In this document: positions 61,229 to 64,000 of the stretch, one piece after another | Numbering within the stretch: position 1 is the stretch's first letter | Layout: each line of letters starts with the position of its first letter | Origin: Lumbricus rubellus | Lineage: Eukaryota > Annelida > Clitellata > Crassiclitellata > Lumbricidae | NCBI GenBank assembly: GCA_945859605.1 | Contig: OX243814.1 | Span: forward strand, 41,272,103-41,336,102 | Direction: 5' to 3' | DNA length: 64,000 nt | Notes under the pieces: model-generated | Told to the model about the DNA's origin: nothing | Seen by the model: the letters and a program-made list of their open reading frames with translations, nothing else | Database searches by the model: none | Position numbers and translations under genes: made by a program

Positions 61229-63025
61229 CTATCAAATCAACAATACATGATAAGTCGTCATAATGATTAGGCCTAGGCCTACTGCATGGTTACTGGTTAG
61301 TCGTGGGATTCATAAGTCAATCAATTGAATGCAATAGGTTATATTTAGTCAATAGCCTAATCGGGCTAGGCCTATATGAAGATTGCATGCTTCAAGTATC
61401 AATATGCTTCACCTATATAATTTGCGCCATCTTGTGTTTTATCCACTTTTCTTGCCGATTTGATTTAATATATTATTGCATCGCGGCTTAAGTCAATCTC
61501 TGTCGCTGTTTTGCATTAAGTCTGCGCAATTTTAAAATTAAGCTCCAATGAAGAATCGCAGAATAGTTTTAACTAGCCTACACAGTAGGCTTAGCCTAAA
61601 TGTCTTTTGTATTTCTGATTCCATATTATAGGTCTTATTATGTTGCAAAATTAGTGAAACACACAAGAACGAATACATAGCATATTAAAATGCTGTTGGC
61701 TTATTTTCGGACTCTTACGTAAACTTACTAGTTGGTTGTCCACATGTTTTCCACGTTCCGTTGGTTGCGTAGCAGCCGAGACTGTTCCCTGTATCGCTGA
61801 CATTCTGAGTACAGTTGTAATACAGATTTCCGCGATAAACGAACGGAAAAGAACAAAGATTGGGAGCAATCAGGTCACCTGAAAACACGAAAAAAGGAAT
61901 GCTTAGGACCTCAGTTTTAAAAAAACAGAAAAACTGTGTATAATTATATTGACTGAAAGAAGAGATCGAGAATGTCTTCTTAAGAACGTGTGATCTCGAC
62001 ATTAGTGGGGCGCGATTGTGTAGAGGTGCGGTTCGTTGCCTTGGAACCGGAGGGTTACAGGTTTGAATTCACCTCAAGCCACCGCCTTGGGACCTTGAGC
62101 AATACTTCACTCGCAATTGCTCATGCGCTTCAGCGTGAAACTCCGATGAAGTGTACCGCACTGTAGTCGGGAGCGCCTCTGAGTAGGGATTCTAGGCCTA
62201 TAGCAAATGCGAGGAATAAATCATTAAACTGACTTAAGGCAGTCAAAATTCACGGAGTTATAATAAAGAGTTCATCCAAAATGATGTAGGCTACACCTTA
62301 GAACAACTCACCCGTGGGATCATATATCGTGCAGTCTCTGTGGACACGTTGCGGCGACTGAAAAAGCAACATAATTCGCAGTTATCATTTGGGCTTATGA
62401 AAAATCTACGAACAACATGGAAATCAAAAAGGCTGCTATGAGTTTGCCACTTGCAGTTAAAAAAATTTCAACTATGGTTACCATATAATAGGTCTACTTT
62501 TCTTTTCTTGTAGACTCTATAGAAACGTATAATAGGCCTATTAGACCTTATTTATTATGCCTGCTGCAAGAGATCATCTTTATATATCATATAATAAAAT
62601 TAAAAAATTGTACCCACCTCAAAATGCAAGCATCCGCAGGAGTATGAGCATGTAGTTGGCGAGTAGAAGAAAAGCTCACACCGTCCAGAAGCCCTTTTCC
62701 AGTTGAAACCGGTACAGTTGAGGTCATTTGTGCACTTCCAAGCACACAGTATTTCACCAGGAAGTTGTGTTGTGTTGGTTTGAAAAGGGATGGCTATGGC
62801 TAATTGGTTCGTGGAGAATGAAACTGATGGAAAATCTACGACGCACAAACTTCGTCCACTTGAATCGTAGAGAATCCTGAAGCTATCCTGGGCCGTTGGA
62901 ATGATGGTCGCCTTATTTGACGACACATATGACGTCGGTATTAGAAATGATAGGAAAAACTTAAGCAAAACGATGCTCTGAGGAAAGAAATATTTCTTGC
63001 TTTCAGCGAACTGATATTTCCTCAT
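60616..63025 (-). CDS. Secreted PAN / FN2-like / fibrinogen-related protein, frameshifted
   Basis: Four exons on the minus strand: 62618-63025, 62312-62357, 61729-61878 and 60616-61228. Without a 5-bp insertion at about 61135-61141 they would encode 403 residues. Order: hydrophobic N-terminal signal (about 17-36), PAN/apple-like Cys-rich module (about 90-136), fibronectin type II-like module (about 160-197), then a fibrinogen-related domain (FReD). Several N-glycosylation sequons are visible. FReDs are secreted pattern-recognition or matrix lectins; the FDQDND calcium-site motif and the following Cys pair are present. As sequenced, the frame goes astray after Trp-Ile-Val (229-231) and ends at 61014, losing nearly the whole FReD. 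It may be a pseudogene, a null allele or an assembly error. Ligand unknown. Confidence 0.8.
61729..61878 (-). CDS. FReD gene exon 3: fibronectin type II-like module
   Basis: The exon encodes GDLIAPNLCSFPFVYRG, then NCTQNVSDTG, LGCYATNGTWKTCGQPT. The pattern C-x-FPF-x-Y-x-G ... C ... CYAT ... W-x-x-C fits a kringle-like FN2 module with four Cys. Acceptor cgtgttttcag, donor ACTA/gtaagt. Confidence 0.75.
62005..62235 (+). mobile_element. tRNA-derived SINE with L2-like tail
   Basis: The head has box A-like gattgtgtagaggtgcgg and box B-like gggttacaggtttgaattc. The tail carries gggagcgcctctgagtag, shared with the L2-like 3' ends at 30583 and 55530, and an AATAAATCATT end. It lies in the intron between exons 2 and 3 of the FReD gene. 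Confidence 0.75.
62312..62357 (-). CDS. FReD gene exon 2 (46 bp)
   Basis: A short linker exon encoding SPQRVHRDCTIYDPT plus one base of a Gly codon. Acceptor gctttttcag and donor ACGG/gtgagt are both good, and the exon joins its neighbours in frame (phase 0 in, phase 1 out). The single Cys may pair with the PAN module. Confidence 0.65.
62618..63025 (-). CDS. FReD gene exon 1: signal peptide and PAN-like module
   Basis: The exon encodes residues 1-136. The hydrophobic stretch SIVLLKFFLSFLIPTSYV follows a charged N-terminus and is probably a signal peptide. Residues 90-136 carry CAWKCTNDLNCTGFNW, GRCELF and CGCLHFE, the Cys spacing of PAN/apple-like modules seen in invertebrate FReD proteins. 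Donor GAG/gtgggt. Confidence 0.75.
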
Positions 63026-63794
63026 TTCGATTAGGTCAGTGAATTAAACGAAATGCTCAATAATGTTGACCGTTTAGTCAAATTAAATTCCTGCTGTTCT
63101 GCCGTCACAACGAATAGGTTTACAAGTTTTTAGCTGGCGTTATCGTAGAAAGTGCTGCCACCTTAGATAGCCTACTAATAAAATTATTGTAAGGCATAGG
63201 CCTACTATTTAGTAATAGCCTAAATAATGACTGTCGCTGTAAAAATAATGTCTTCCTGTATCATTCGTAAATGGTAAAACTTCTTCAGCCTTCAACAACT
63301 CTTCGAGCACGACTTACGTCTCTTGGTGTTAGACGAAAATGACTCTAGTCGTAAAAATCATGACTTAACAAGGCATTTATAAATACGCATTATGCGGTGT
63401 CCGCCTATCGAACGACCTCGTTATTCATATGCTGTTAGCATAAAAGGAAAGAACAATGGCACGAGAATTCAATACCCAACACGACTTGGAGTCATTAATT
63501 TTTTAACAGTGGGGAATTTGTACGCGTTGACCTTGGTCAGGAACATGATTAAACTTGACACGATTCAAGGGACATGACTTCGCTGCCATATTAGGTAATG
63601 CAATTTACTAAATGCTCTCTTTTTCGCAGTAGCCGATGTGCCACCTACATAGGCTACATGTATGTTTCCACATTGGATTGTTTCAAAGCAAACAGCGCAA
63701 AATGCAGTCAATTAAATCACGTCTTACAGACAACACTAATCGCTTATTAATCGTCTTACTGATGAATAAGTCAACAATGCTTAGTTATTCATGC
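63026..63794. other. Upstream region of the FReD gene
   Basis: No gene is visible. It must hold the FReD promoter if exon 1 is first, but no clear TATA or initiator can be called. Confidence 0.4.
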
Positions 63795-64000
63795 CAGGGG
63801 CGGATATAGAAATTTTCAAAGAGAGGGGGGCAAAATTTGCGGTGACACTTCCCGAAAAAATCTTATGACCTTTTTTAGTCATCTGGTCGTAATTTTTTCA
63901 TAATATACTATGATCTTTCTACTCGTATTGCTACTTTTTCTAAAATGGGGGCCACGGCCCATGCAATTTATTTTGTAAATAGGGGCATGGCCGGGTTGGT
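63795..64000 (-). repeat. Dispersed repeat (family of 33605), cut by window end
   Basis: Begins caggggcggatatag and contains, inverted, the gatgactaaaaaaggtcata core. The window ends inside it. The caggggcgga terminus is hAT-like. Confidence 0.5.

Noticed and set aside
61014..61235. Separate 73-codon ORF at the FReD exon
   Set aside because: Its first half is the true exon 4 frame and its second half is the out-of-frame reading after the 5-bp insertion.

Overview
This is a window of an animal nuclear genome, AT-rich, with very long introns and a heavy load of microsatellites and transposon remnants. Split genes with GT-AG introns, an Ets1/2-type transcription factor, a secreted PAN/fibrinogen-type lectin and CR1/L2-like, mariner and hAT elements point to a marine invertebrate deuterostome. 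I favour an echinoderm, but the sequence alone does not prove this.

Layout. 1-27 kb: no protein-coding gene that I can support; hAT elements, tRNA-derived SINEs, minisatellites and simple repeats. About 27.1-27.9 kb: a CpG-richer stretch ending in a GC-type splice donor, a candidate promoter and non-coding first exon of the Ets gene. 33.3-57.5 kb (+): the Ets1/2 gene in eight recognisable exons. All seven junctions keep the frame and give a 627-residue protein with an ERK-type TP site, a Pointed domain, a poly-Q tract and a C-terminal ETS domain. Its introns hold an almost intact antisense CR1/L2-like LINE (34.8-38.6 kb), a decayed mariner with long inverted termini (43.3-44.3 kb), SINEs, an L2-like 3' end and a hAT end. 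57.5-60.6 kb: Ets 3' region and spacer. 60.6-63.0 kb (-): a four-exon gene for a secreted protein (signal peptide, PAN/apple-like, fibronectin type II-like, fibrinogen-related domain), broken by a 5-bp insertion in the last exon.

The most interesting signal is not a gene. The palindrome TAGGCCTA and its shorter forms TAGGCTA/TAGCCTA occur dozens of times, where chance predicts about one and about eight. In the fibrinogen-related exon such a TAGCCTA can be read directly as a 5-bp insertion (a TA duplicated around GCC) inside a conserved reading frame. This suggests that these motifs are excision scars of a TA-targeting transposon. The two genes face each other tail to tail, and nothing in the sequence links their functions.
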